Positions 18,841 through 28,073 of a stretch of DNA of 64,000 bases are shown piece by piece. This DNA comes from Bin87 sp965220105 (GTDB taxonomy: Bacteria; Chloroflexota; Dehalococcoidia; Lucifugimonadales; UBA3495), in contig OZ244811.1 in assembly GCA_965220105.1 (NCBI GenBank), positions 2,542,001-2,606,000 of the forward strand, in the 5' to 3' direction. Each line of letters opens with the position of its first letter. Within the stretch, counting starts at the first letter, position 1. The position numbers were made by a program, and so were the translations under genes. The notes below the pieces were generated by a model that saw only the letters and a list, made by a program, of their open reading frames with translations, searched no databases and was not told the DNA's origin.

Positions 18841-19173
18841 AACCTGCTGATAGCCTTCAACGTCAGCCCCGAGGACTACCGGGCCAGCAACGGCTACATC
18901 ATCTCCGAGCAAGGCAAGCCACCCGATTTCGTGCTGGAAGTGGCCTCAGAGAGCACAGCCAGCATCGACACCGGCGCCAAGCGCGACGACTGCGCTACCC
19001 TGGCCATCCCCGAATACTGGCGGTTCGACAAAACCGGCCAATACCACGGCGCCAAGTTGGCCAGCGACAGGCTGGTCGAGGGTCACTACGAACCCATTCC
19101 CCTCGAAAAGCCGCAAACGGAGAAGAAGTACGAGCTGCGCCTAATCCTGCTCGATTGCCGACCTGAGGCTTAA
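18841..19173 (+). pseudogene. Uma2-family endonuclease, N-terminally truncated
   Basis: The open frame gives LLIAFNVSPEDYRASNGYII, then GKPPDFVLEVASESTASIDT, then YWRFDKTG and ends CRPEA-stop. The PDFVLEVASxST and K-(x)n-Y segments are the PD-(D/E)XK core of Uma2 (DUF820) proteins, which spread widely in cyanobacteria and Chloroflexota. A TGA at 18811 and the absence of a start codon show that the first third is missing, at the edge of the mobile element upstream. Confidence 0.8.
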
Positions 19174-19441
19174 TTCGTCCACGATGGTCGTCGTAAACGC
19201 GCTAACTGCGCATACTCGACCGAGCAAGTCGACGACGCGCTCCTTGTGGTCCGCGAAACGGTAGGTGTTGAAACGCTCGCGGATCGTTGGGTCGCGGGGC
19301 TTGCGCTCCTTGTACTGGTCGAGGACCCATTCCAGGGCCGAACGGCTGCCCAGGCAGTATTCCCATGCTTCGGCAGGGACGCCGGTAAGCGTCGTCTGCT
19401 CATCCAGAGTGATGACGTTGCGTTCCTTGTCAGGATAAACA
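19141..19441 (-). pseudogene. C-terminal fragment of a type ISP restriction-modification protein
   Basis: Leftward translation gives VYPDKERNVITLDEQTTLTG, VPAEAWEYCLGSRSALEWVL, DQYKERKPRDPTIRERFNTY and RFADHKERVVDLLGRVCAVS, about 100 residues ending at the stop complementary to 19141-19143. The 'Pa..W.Y.lG.RSALeWvldQYke' run is typical of the C-terminus of fused type I/ISP restriction-methylation proteins. The frame closes at a TAA at the very boundary of the second mobile element (19441), so everything upstream has been lost. It overlaps the end of the Uma2 relic tail to tail. Confidence 0.8.
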
Positions 19442-20060
19442 CCTTAAAGCCACAACTTTTTATTGACACAATATTTATACCCAAGCGCACCCGCAAACGG
19501 ATGAAATCCGGCCCAAGCCGGAAATCAACTCGGCCGAGCCAGAAGAAATCCGCCCACGCACCGAAACCACAGCCGTCAACGCGCAAACAAAAACCAGCCC
19601 TTACACGGCAGGAACGCAAGGAACAAGGGCTGTGCCGCTGCGGCCAAGCAGCCGTACAGGGGCAAACTCGTTGTGCCGAGTGCGCCGAGAAACATCGCGA
19701 ATGGAACCGGCAGAACTCCGAGAACCGACGAAGGGCGAAAGGCATAAAACCCCGCCCTCGGATCAGTGCAGAATTAATCGAGCAGATCCAGAAAGCGATC
19801 GCCGACCAAGAGACCCGAGGAGCAAGCCAGACACCCAAGAGAGTGTGCAGCGAAGCGTACAAGAAGAAGAACCAACAGCATTGAGCGCAAGTCTGTGCGG
19901 AGCGCAAATCACTCGGCCTCTGCATCCAATGCGCCAAACCAAGCCTTGCAGGCCAAGTCCGCTGTGCTGACTGCGTACTCAAACACCGCCAGTACGAACG
20001 GCGCAGCAGAGTGAAGACCAAACTCACTGCTGAAAAATAGAGGCAACAGGGGCGCCGCAA
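19441..20060 (+). mobile_element. Putative small mobile element with four-cysteine ORF, copy 2
   Basis: The left end ACCTTAAAGCCACAACTTTT followed by TATTGACAC matches the left end of copy 1 (18339) with a few changes. The element encodes the ORF at 19501-20040 and seems to stop about 20060. It separates the type ISP relic from the Nmad3 gene. No terminal inverted repeat was recognised, so the class of element is unknown. Confidence 0.5.
19501..20040 (+). pseudogene. Basic protein with two zinc-ribbon-like four-cysteine motifs, interrupted by TGA
   Basis: From ATG 19501 the frame gives a Lys/Arg-rich start (MKSGPSRKSTRPSQKKS), then GLCRCGQAAVQGQTRCAECA, and stops at TGA 19882-19884. The same frame continues without a break as VCAERKSLGLCIQCAKPSLA then GQVRCADCVLKHRQYERRSR to TAG at 20038-20040. 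So two C-x2-C ... C-x2-C modules of one 179-residue protein are split by a nonsense codon. Alternatively, these are two tandem genes. The basic, zinc-binding character suggests nucleic-acid binding. The family is not one I can name. Confidence 0.6.
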
Positions 20061-20762
20061 CCACACGATTACAACACGTCCTCAATATCCAACACCCTGC
20101 ACAGCTCAATGCCGGACGTGGAACCATCAAACCGAGAAAATTGATTCTCAGCCGCAAGGGCTTCGATTCTGGGTCGGGCGGCCGCCCCAGCCCCATCTTT
20201 CCCGACGGCACGACCTTTTCGTTGCCGATACCCTCCGGCGATGAGGAGGCGTTCGAAGACCTTCAACACGGCGACGTCGACATCGCGAGCGTTGTAACCG
20301 GAGTCACCAACGGGCGCATGAGCGGCCAGAACCTAATCCACCTGGACCCCGACCTCAACTTCGACACCTACCGGTACCGGAAAGAACGAGCCGGCTGGCA
20401 GGAATGGCGGGGAATGCTTGGCCAAGCTGGCATCGCGCAGAGTCATCTCAACAACCAAGGCGTCGGCAGCGGCGATGTCTTCCTGTTCTTCGGCCTCTAC
20501 CCCAGAGTTGAGAAAACTGCCCAAAGCTGGCGCTTTGTCAGAGGAGCGCCGGAACTGCACGTCCTGTGGGGCTGGCTGCAAGTCGACCAGAAGTATCGGG
20601 TCGCCGACATTGGGCCAAGTGAACTCGCCTAGGCACGCCATCATCCGCACATCGCCCGCGACTACCGCGACGACAAGAACACGGTCTATGCAGCGTCAAT
20701 GAAGCTTGAACTGGGCGGTGAGGATGACCGATGCGATGTCGCAGGATGGGGATTGTTTCCTA

Positions 20763-20909
20763 AACTAAAGCCAAGGTGGGATGTACATTTAAGTGGCGAT
20801 GATGATCAGCTGGGGTTAAGCCCGTGAATCCCTCTCATCCGTACTTGGAGAACGACCCGGCTCCGTCGTTTGACCCCCACCATCTGCGCATTTCACCTTG
20901 GCTTTAGTT
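20763..20909. mobile_element. MITE A, 147 bp, TA target duplication
   Basis: Perfect 16-bp terminal inverted repeats AACTAAAGCCAAGGTG/CACCTTGGCTTTAGTT are flanked by TA at 20761-20762 and 20910-20911. No coding capacity. TA duplication points to mobilisation by an IS630/Tc1-mariner type transposase. It is inserted in the Nmad3 gene and abuts MITE B, sharing the middle TA. Confidence 0.85.
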
Positions 20910-20911
20910 TA

Positions 20912-21121
20912 GTATTACAGTCGCGCTTTGCAGAAAGGACTCATGCCGCTGACCGTGCCCGCAGTTAGACGGCTGTTATGCAGGTAGCTGTGACTACTTT
21001 ATGAGAGCGTTGACCTGCCTATATGGTAGCCGCGGTGGGGCCAGCGGCATCAAGCCCGAGCCTTGGAATCCGTTACCAGAGACACTTTCAGAGGCCCTCA
21101 ATTCAAGCGCGGCTGTAATAC
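20912..21121. mobile_element. MITE B copy 1, 210 bp, TA target duplication
   Basis: The ends are GTATTACAGTCGCGCTT and its inverse with one mismatch (AAGCGCGGCTGTAATAC), flanked by TA at 20910-20911 and 21122-21123. A near-identical 210-bp copy lies inverted at 59103-59312. Near one end is an open stretch MPLTVPAVRRLLC from ATG 20943 that stops quickly and resembles the first residues of a transposase. This suggests an internally deleted IS. Confidence 0.88.
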
Positions 21122-21237
21122 TAGGTTCGATCAACGACTGGTCCTGACCAACCACAACGGTGCGGGCGTTTCACATTGGCGGCTCCCGCGGTGGTTCTAT
21201 CCCGACGGCAATAAGCCGCCGTTGACCTACCATCCCG

Positions 21238-21411
21238 TCACCCGTCGGATACCTCCAGGTTTGGACCGAGGCAACCACCGAGTTTGATCAACCATCCCTT
21301 CTGGCCACTGCACGGTTTTCCTGGAACGACCATTCCGAAGAGGGACTGGCAATTCATCGAGAGCTCGCCCAAAAACTGTTCAATATCCTCCACTGAAACA
21401 GTTTCATTCAT
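21238..21411 (-). CDS. Possible degraded leftward reading frame
   Basis: From the ATG complementary to 21409-21411 the frame gives MNETVSVEDIEQFLGELSMN, then CQSLFGMVVPGKPCSGQKGW, stopping at 21238. The text just upstream in another frame (LYYATEEGGTNSTFWHSAAE, about 21440-21560) also looks protein-like. A frameshifted leftward gene may once have covered 21238-21600. I do not recognise it, and it overlaps the end of the Nmad3 frame, so confidence is low. The rest of 21288-21599 shows nothing else. Confidence 0.25.
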   Translation of the reverse strand: MNETVSVEDIEQFLGELSMNCQSLFGMVVPGKPCSGQKGWLIKLGGCLGPNLEVSDG

Positions 21412-21599
21412 ACGCCAATTCCCGGTAAGTGAATCAAAACACTCCGCGCTGCAGCATCCACTTCACACTGTAATCGAGTTTGACACAAGTAGGCAGGCCA
21501 ATAATTTCAGCGGCTGAGTGCCAGAATGTGCTGTTTGTCCCACCCTCCTCCGTGGCGTAGTACAATCCGCAGCGAATACTCTCCGTTAGGAACACTGAG

Positions 21600-24500
21600 T
21601 TGAACACGCTGACCGCCATCAACATCCAGCCGGGCCAGATCGTATCTGGCCCGCTGTTCAATGAGCCGATGCAGGTCGAAACCGTGAAACCTAATGGCTC
21701 GAACTCTTGGACCCTTGGCTTAGTGGGTCAAAATTCGGGTCAGTTCAGCCGGGTTACGCTGAACTCAGACGAAATCAACGGCCTTGCCGTCACGGAAGCC
21801 TCCCCGTCATACGACGGAGACGGTGAACTGTTGAGGCTGGCCCTTCAGGCCCATGCCCTAGGCATCGCGTACGAATTCGACCCGTACTTCGCCCTGTCGG
21901 TTTCGAAGGTCGACCCGTTACCGCACCAACTGGAAGCCGTCTACGGCTACCTGCTGAAATTGCCCAGCGTACGTTTTCTGTTGGCCGACGACGCTGGCGC
22001 TGGTAAAACCATCATGGCCGGCCTACTTATCCGCGAGCTGAAGCTGCGCGGCCTGATCGAACGCATCGCAGTAGTCTGCCCGGCCAACCTTGCGTTCCAG
22101 TGGCAACGGGAACTCCAAGAGAAATTCGAAGAAACATTCTTCGTCCTCAAAGGCAGCGACATCCGCAACCAGTTCGGCGCCAACGAATGGCAGGAACGAA
22201 ACCAGGTAATAACCTCGCTCGACTTGGCGAAGCGAGACGACATCCTGCCAGGACTGCAACAGGTACGCTGGGACCTAGTGATCATTGACGAGGCCCACCG
22301 GATGTCCGCCCGGGACGAAAGCCACAAGAGTCAGCGCTACCGGCTGGGCGAAATCCTGAGGGACAGCGCCGACCATTTCCTGCTGTTGACTGCCACACCC
22401 CACAAGGGAGACCCGCAGAACTTCACACTGTTCCTGCAACTGCTGGACCAAGACGCTTACGCCGACGTCAAGTCCATAGGCAAGGCAATGCAGGAACGGC
22501 GCGCGCCCTTCTACCTTCGCCGCACCAAAGAGGCGATGGTTTATTTCCCTGAACGCCAAGCGGACGGCGAATGGGCTGCCCAGCCTGTGTTCACCAAACG
22601 CATCACTCACACTGCGAGTTTTGACATTGCCGGAGCCGAACTGGAGTTGTACAAAGCCATCTCCCGGTTCGTCAAGCGGCAAAGCGCCCGCGCTGCCGAG
22701 CAAGGCGACACCGCACGAGCCCGCGCGGTGGGATTCCTGATGGCGCTATACCAACGGCGCCTAGCCTCCAGTAGCCGCGCAATACGACGCTCGCTGGATA
22801 ACCGGGCAATGCGCCTAGAAGGCCAGCTCCAAGACGCGCAGACTCTGGCCGCTACCGTGCCCCCTATCCTGCCCGACCTTGAAGACTTCGAGGAAATGGA
22901 GGAATCGGACCGCATCCGCCTAGAAAACCTGCTCGACGCGATCACACTCGCCAACAATGCGGACGAAGCCCGCAGAGAAATCACCGAACTCAGAGAGTTC
23001 GCCCAGCAGGCCCAAGCCGTGTCCGACGCCGGCGAAGAATCCAAACTCAGCAGGCTCCGAGAAATCCTGCACGAACAGGGTTTCTTCTCAGACCCCGAAC
23101 AACGGCTCCTGATTTTCACCGAGTTCAAGGACACCCTTGATTATCTGGTGGAACACCTCACCTCCTGGGGCTTCAGGGTCGGACAAATCCACGGCGGGAT
23201 GCGTCCCGGTGGGCGAGAAGAGCCAGGGACTCGACTCTACGTGGAGCAACAGTTCCGCGACGGGGAAATCCAGGTGCTGGTCGCTACGGAAGCCGCCGGT
23301 GAAGGCATCAACCTGCAGTGTTGCCACTTCTTGTTCAATTTCGACATCCCATGGAACCCAAACAGGTTGGAACAACGCATGGGCCGCATCCATCGGTACG
23401 GACAACTCCATGATTGCCTGATTTTCAACTTTGTGGCTGCCAACACCATCGAGGGCAAAGTGCTGCAACGGCTGCTGGCCAAGCTCCAAGAAATTCGGGA
23501 TGCGCTGGACGACGACGCAGTTTTCAACGTGGTGGGAGAAATTTTACCGGCCACTCAGGTGGAGCAGGTGTTTCGAGACTACTACGCCGGAAAACTGGGC
23601 GAACCCGACCTCGAAGATCGGCTGCTGCGCGACATCGACGAAAACCGTTTTCGGGATATCTGCCAGACCGCATTGGAAGGATTGGCCACACGGCAGATCA
23701 ATCTCGACATGCTGGTGGAACGGCGTGCCCAAGCCCAAGAGCGGAGAATGGTACCTGAAAGGATCGCCCGTTTCATCAGCGACAGCGCTCCACATGCCCG
23801 GCTACCCCTCAGTCCCGTACGGAACCTTCCCCACACCTTTGACGCAGGGCGCACTCCACCCTCTTTGCGTCAGTACAGCCGACAAGCCAACGGAATCGCC
23901 TCCAATTACGGCCGGCTATCCACACACCGTGAAACGGCCGAAGCGAACAACCTGGAATGGATTACGCCCGGCCACGCGTTGTTTGAGGCCCTCCGCCGCC
24001 ACAGCCTGTTGCTGGGACAGGAAACCTTCGCAAGCGGAGCCTGTTTCCATTCGCTTCAGCACCAAGAACCAGCACGGCTGGACTTCTACCGCGCTCGCGT
24101 GGTAGACGGCAGGGGCAGGACCGTCCATGAACGGCTTTTCGTGGTGGAACTCACCGCAGCAGGCGAACCCCGGTTGGCGGGCCCAGACATCTTGGGCAAT
24201 CTAACGCCCGCCGTCCCACCCGCCGATTTGCCGACTGTAGCTGAACTACCAGAAGCCGACGGATGGCTGCACGGAACAGCATTGCGCTCGTTCCTAGAGG
24301 AAACACGCGTTGAACGCACCACTGAAGTGGACCGGATCGCCGACCACGTGGAACTTTCCCTGACCGAGCTATTGATGAGAGCCGACACAGAGGTAGGCCA
24401 CGCCACGGAAGCGAAAGAAGAAGGCATCACCGGCGCCGAGGGACGGCTGGCTCAAGCCGAGACCCGTTACGACGAACTTTACGCACGACGTGAACGCCGC

Positions 24501-25025
24501 CGTGCGGACCTCAACCGTGAACGGTCAGTGAGCCTCCAAGGTGTGGAGCGACTGACGACCGTCTTGGCACTTCCCCACCCAGAACGTGAATCTCCAGGAA
24601 TCGGCAACCTGCACCCCAACGCGGAAACCGAAATGACAGCGATGCGTGTTGTCATGGACCACGAAACAGCCCGCGGCTGCCAAGTGTACGACGTGCACGA
24701 ACAGAACCTAGGTTACGACGTAACCAGCCTCGACCTGAAGTCCGGAGAACTACGCCTGATCGAAGTCAAGGGCTTGGCCGCCGCCACTGGCGATATTTTG
24801 CTGACGCCCAACGAACGTCGTGTCGCCGAAGACCGGCCCGAATGCTATTGGCTGTACATAGTCACCAACTGCGCAGACACGCCCCAGTTGCAGGAACCGG
24901 TAGATAATCCTGCCAGGTTCCCGTGGCACGAAGAAAGCAAGATCCAGCACTACCGGTTGAGCGTCAACGCGATGACCCAACCCGTGGAAACGCCCGACCA
25001 GCAGCAAACTCCGGTCCTGAGATAA
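21600..25025 (+). CDS. SNF2-type helicase with C-terminal DUF3883 (DISARM DrmD-like)
   Basis: 1141 residues from TTG 21600; no better start with a ribosome site was found. Motifs: DDAGAGKTIMAGLL (Walker A, residues 130-143), VIIDEAHRM, LLLTATPHKGD, and QRMGRIHRYGQ (motif VI). After a helical region rich in Arg and Glu, the C-terminus has a DUF3883 domain with GYDVTSLDL, RLIEVKGL and ERRVAEDRPE, a PD-(D/E)XK-like core. Helicases of this form are found in DISARM class 1 and related methylase-linked defence loci. The stop is one base before the methylase start, so the two are tightly coupled. It probably tracks on unmodified DNA, but that is inference. Confidence 0.9.
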   Translation: MNTLTAINIQPGQIVSGPLFNEPMQVETVKPNGSNSWTLGLVGQNSGQFSRVTLNSDEINGLAVTEASPSYDGDGELLRLALQAHALGIAYEFDPYFALSVSKVDPLPHQLEAVYGYLLKLPSVRFLLADDAGAGKTIMAGLLIRELKLRGLIERIAVVCPANLAFQWQRELQEKFEETFFVLKGSDIRNQFGANEWQERNQVITSLDLAKRDDILPGLQQVRWDLVIIDEAHRMSARDESHKSQRYRLGEILRDSADHFLLLTATPHKGDPQNFTLFLQLLDQDAYADVKSIGKAMQERRAPFYLRRTKEAMVYFPERQADGEWAAQPVFTKRITHTASFDIAGAELELYKAISRFVKRQSARAAEQGDTARARAVGFLMALYQRRLASSSRAIRRSLDNRAMRLEGQLQDAQTLAATVPPILPDLEDFEEMEESDRIRLENLLDAITLANNADEARREITELREFAQQAQAVSDAGEESKLSRLREILHEQGFFSDPEQRLLIFTEFKDTLDYLVEHLTSWGFRVGQIHGGMRPGGREEPGTRLYVEQQFRDGEIQVLVATEAAGEGINLQCCHFLFNFDIPWNPNRLEQRMGRIHRYGQLHDCLIFNFVAANTIEGKVLQRLLAKLQEIRDALDDDAVFNVVGEILPATQVEQVFRDYYAGKLGEPDLEDRLLRDIDENRFRDICQTALEGLATRQINLDMLVERRAQAQERRMVPERIARFISDSAPHARLPLSPVRNLPHTFDAGRTPPSLRQYSRQANGIASNYGRLSTHRETAEANNLEWITPGHALFEALRRHSLLLGQETFASGACFHSLQHQEPARLDFYRARVVDGRGRTVHERLFVVELTAAGEPRLAGPDILGNLTPAVPPADLPTVAELPEADGWLHGTALRSFLEETRVERTTEVDRIADHVELSLTELLMRADTEVGHATEAKEEGITGAEGRLAQAETRYDELYARRERRRADLNRERSVSLQGVERLTTVLALPHPERESPGIGNLHPNAETEMTAMRVVMDHETARGCQVYDVHEQNLGYDVTSLDLKSGELRLIEVKGLAAATGDILLTPNERRVAEDRPECYWLYIVTNCADTPQLQEPVDNPARFPWHEESKIQHYRLSVNAMTQPVETPDQQQTPVLR

Positions 25026-25026
25026 G

Positions 25027-28000
25027 ATGATCCCAAAAGAATGCAAACGGCTTGCCGAGGTGGACTTCCCCATTGCCGAGGTTTCCCGACACGCTTTACG
25101 GGAAAAACTCATCAGGCCAGGACATCCCTCTACCCTGCACCAGTGGTGGGCACGCCGACCTTTGGGGTCGTCACGGGCAATACTACTCGCCCTACTGCTA
25201 CCCGACCCTTGCGATTCACAATGCCCAGACGATTTCAGGACGGAAGCTCGAACCACCCTACTGAATATGCTGGGACGTCCAGCCCGTTGGGACAACCAAC
25301 TGCTTACCGACGCCGGATTGCAGCAAGCACTATTGACCTTCATTGCCGATTTCGCCAATTGGGACAACGCCGACCATCCGACATTCCTTACGACCAGCCG
25401 CGAACTGATACGGGCCGCCCACCCTGGAGAAACACCGCTGGTGGTTGACCCATTCGCCGGAGGTGGCTCGATTCCCCTAGAAGCATTGCGTCTCGGCTGT
25501 GACGCTTACGCCAGTGACCTCAACCCAGTGGCTTGCCTGATCCTCAAGGTGTTGCTGGAAGACATCCCCCGCCACGGGCCACAACTGGCCGACGAACTAC
25601 GGAAGGCAGGCACCCAATTAAAGGCACAAGCCGACCAAGAACTGGCCAACCTGTATCCCAAAGACCCCGACGGTGCTGCACCCATCGCTTACCTGTGGGC
25701 CCGCACCGTACGTTGTGAAACCCCCAACTGCGGCGCGGAGCTCCCGCTGATCCGCTCTATGTGGCTATGCAAGAAAACCAAGAGAAAATGGGCTTTACGC
25801 GCCAAAGTCGAACGGCCCGACAATGCTCCACCAAAAGTTGAGATAGAAATATTCACACCCAGTTCAAATCGTGAAGTATCCAACGGTACCGTCGCAGGTG
25901 GCAAAGCCACATGCCCGTGTTGCCGTACCGTAATGCCGCCGGCACGGGTCCGATCCCAAATCGCATCTCAGCGCGGCGGAGCAGACGCCGAGTTTGATAC
26001 GCAGGGTAACCGAACTGGTGGAGCCCTGTTGACAGCAGTGGTTACAACCAAATCAGGAAGACCCGGACGTAACTACCGCAAACCCACGGACACCGATTAC
26101 GCCGCCGCTTGGAAAGCACAAACGCAGGTGGCGACGTTGATTAAAGAGTGGGAGAGCAACCAGCAACAAGGCCTTTGCCCGATCCCTGACGAGCCCATCA
26201 ACCCCGTGCGGCCCTCGCCAAGCGCCCGTGGACTATCCGCCGTCACACGCTACGGAATGTACAACTTCGGAGATCTGTTTACGGCAAGGCAAAAAGTAGC
26301 ATTGAACCAGTTGGTCGGTTTGACCGCAGGCCTACCACCCGGCATACAACAAACGATATTCGGACTGCTCATTAGCAAAACGGCCGACGGGAACAACTCG
26401 CTGGCGCGTTGGCTGACCGACTCAGAAAGTTCGGTCAACCTATTTTCTAGGCAAGCAATCCCATTCGTTTGGGATTTCTGCGAATCCACTCCGGCTAGTA
26501 CAGCACGCGGCGTGTTCTTTGCAAGCGTAGATGCCACCTGCAAAGTGATTGACCGCCTGCAAATCACTTCACCTAGCCTAGTGCAACAAGCGGACGCTAC
26601 AGAACTCTCGTTACCGAGCGAATCGACAAGCGTATGGTTCACGGATCCTCCATATTACGGCGAGATCCCCTACGCTGATTTGTCAGACTTTTTCCTCGTT
26701 TGGCTCAAACGCGCGCTGCCAAACCACGACTTGCTCCGTGATCCGTTTGACTCAACTAACGAACTGTCTCCCAAGCAACAGGAGTGTGTCTGGAACCAAT
26801 CCTATGAGTACGATGGTCGTCCCAAAGACGCAAAATTTTTCGAAGCAACGATTACGAAGGCGTTCCAAGAAAGCCGTCGGATTCTCTCTGAGGACGGCAT
26901 AGGAGCAGTGGTCTTTGCACATCAGAGCACAGACGGATGGGAAGCTTTCCTGAACGGACTAATCCAGTCTGGTTGGACAGCCACGGCTTCGTGGCCAATA
27001 GCCACCGAGATGGCCTCTCGAGTACGTGCCCGAGACAGTGCATCACTGGCTACAAGCATTCACTTAGTTTGCCGCCCGCGACCGATAGATGCACAAGTGG
27101 GCGACTGGTCCGACGTGTTGCGCGAACTGCCAGTTCGAGTAAGCGATTGGATGGAACGGCTGCAAAGCGAAGGGATCAAAGGGGCCGACCTCGTGTTCGC
27201 CTGCGTCGGGCCAGCTCTGGAGATTTTTAGTCGCTACTCCCGCGTGGAAACGGCGGCCGGCAACGAAGTACGATTGCCCGAATACTTGGAAAAGGTATGG
27301 GAAGTCGTAGGACGCACCGCTTTGGAGAGGGTGCTGGGCACCGCGGAGGCTCAGGCACGCAACGGTGCAATCGGCGCATTGGAAGAGGACGCACGCCTGA
27401 CTGCTCTGTTCTTGTGGACCATGCAGAGCTCGGGAGAGGAATACGCGGAGTCCAGCGACCAATCGGCCGCCGCCGATGACGACGCCGAATCCGGCAACAA
27501 TGCCGGCGAACGTCAGAAGAAAGGCTACAAGATGCCGTTCGACGTAGCCCGCCGGTTCGCCCAACCGTTGGGCATCCACCTAGAAGAATGGAAATCCCGC
27601 ATCATTGACATAGACAAGGGGATTGTGCGGCTGCTACCAGTGTCGGAACGTAACAACCAACTGTTGGGCAAAGACGAAAACGACCCATTACTTGATGAAA
27701 TTGAGACCTCTGCTGCAACATCGTTGCAGCCAAGCCTGTTTCCAGATCAGGCACCTCTGCCACGTAGTAGGTCACAGAGAGTGCCAGCAGTCCAAGGAAT
27801 GGAACCGGAACCTGCGGGATCACAAACTGGCCAACGTAGTCTAACCACGCTAGATCGCGTGCACATGGCGATGTTGTACCAAGCTGCGGGGCGTAGTGGA
27901 GCGTTACGGGCCTTGCTGCAGTCCGAACAGGAACGCGGCACATACTTCGTAAGGCTGGCTAACGCCCTGTCCGCCTTGTACCCGTCGGGCAGCTCCGAAA

Positions 28001-28041
28001 AGCGGCTGCTGGACGCGATGTTGCTGGCCATGCCGAGATAA
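25027..28041 (+). CDS. DUF1156 adenine-specific DNA methylase
   Basis: 1004 residues. The N-terminus FPIAEVSRHALREKLIRPGH and TLHQWWARRPLGSSRA is the DUF1156 signature. The AdoMet-binding motif is DPFAGGGSIPLEALRLGCDA and the catalytic motif is DPPYYGEIPYADLSDF, the N6-adenine/N4-cytosine class. Between them lie two cysteine pairs (RCETPNCGAE and CPCC) that probably bind zinc. It likely marks host DNA as self in the three-gene defence operon. It starts one base after the helicase stop and is followed by the DUF499 gene after 32 bases. Confidence 0.93.
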   Translation: MIPKECKRLAEVDFPIAEVSRHALREKLIRPGHPSTLHQWWARRPLGSSRAILLALLLPDPCDSQCPDDFRTEARTTLLNMLGRPARWDNQLLTDAGLQQALLTFIADFANWDNADHPTFLTTSRELIRAAHPGETPLVVDPFAGGGSIPLEALRLGCDAYASDLNPVACLILKVLLEDIPRHGPQLADELRKAGTQLKAQADQELANLYPKDPDGAAPIAYLWARTVRCETPNCGAELPLIRSMWLCKKTKRKWALRAKVERPDNAPPKVEIEIFTPSSNREVSNGTVAGGKATCPCCRTVMPPARVRSQIASQRGGADAEFDTQGNRTGGALLTAVVTTKSGRPGRNYRKPTDTDYAAAWKAQTQVATLIKEWESNQQQGLCPIPDEPINPVRPSPSARGLSAVTRYGMYNFGDLFTARQKVALNQLVGLTAGLPPGIQQTIFGLLISKTADGNNSLARWLTDSESSVNLFSRQAIPFVWDFCESTPASTARGVFFASVDATCKVIDRLQITSPSLVQQADATELSLPSESTSVWFTDPPYYGEIPYADLSDFFLVWLKRALPNHDLLRDPFDSTNELSPKQQECVWNQSYEYDGRPKDAKFFEATITKAFQESRRILSEDGIGAVVFAHQSTDGWEAFLNGLIQSGWTATASWPIATEMASRVRARDSASLATSIHLVCRPRPIDAQVGDWSDVLRELPVRVSDWMERLQSEGIKGADLVFACVGPALEIFSRYSRVETAAGNEVRLPEYLEKVWEVVGRTALERVLGTAEAQARNGAIGALEEDARLTALFLWTMQSSGEEYAESSDQSAAADDDAESGNNAGERQKKGYKMPFDVARRFAQPLGIHLEEWKSRIIDIDKGIVRLLPVSERNNQLLGKDENDPLLDEIETSAATSLQPSLFPDQAPLPRSRSQRVPAVQGMEPEPAGSQTGQRSLTTLDRVHMAMLYQAAGRSGALRALLQSEQERGTYFVRLANALSALYPSGSSEKRLLDAMLLAMPR

Positions 28042-28073
28042 CCCTCGATGTCGCAAATTCAGGAGTCAAAGTC

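Larger units (their letters stand above)
20141..21287 (+). pseudogene. Nmad3-type nucleotide-modification-associated protein, broken by two MITEs and a TAG
   Basis: The first part starts at TTG 20141 (LILSRKGFDSGSGGRPSPIF, then DGTTFSLPIP) and has an in-frame TAG at 20630-20632, after which HPHIARDYRDDKNTVYAAS continues the family pattern. At 20762 the frame enters two adjacent MITEs. Deleting 20763-21123 rejoins GWGLFP to RFDQRLVLTNHNGAGVSHWR and LPRWFYPDG, ending at TGA 21285-21287. The repaired gene is 786 bases, an exact multiple of three (261 residues). Nmad3 domains are predicted, from genome neighbourhoods, to act with DNA base modification or defence. The gene lies just upstream of a methylase-containing defence operon. 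Confidence 0.85.

Noticed and set aside
18270..18912. Leftward frames of 117-196 residues over 18270-18912
   Set aside because: They are antisense to the four-cysteine element and the Uma2 relic and show no protein-family text.
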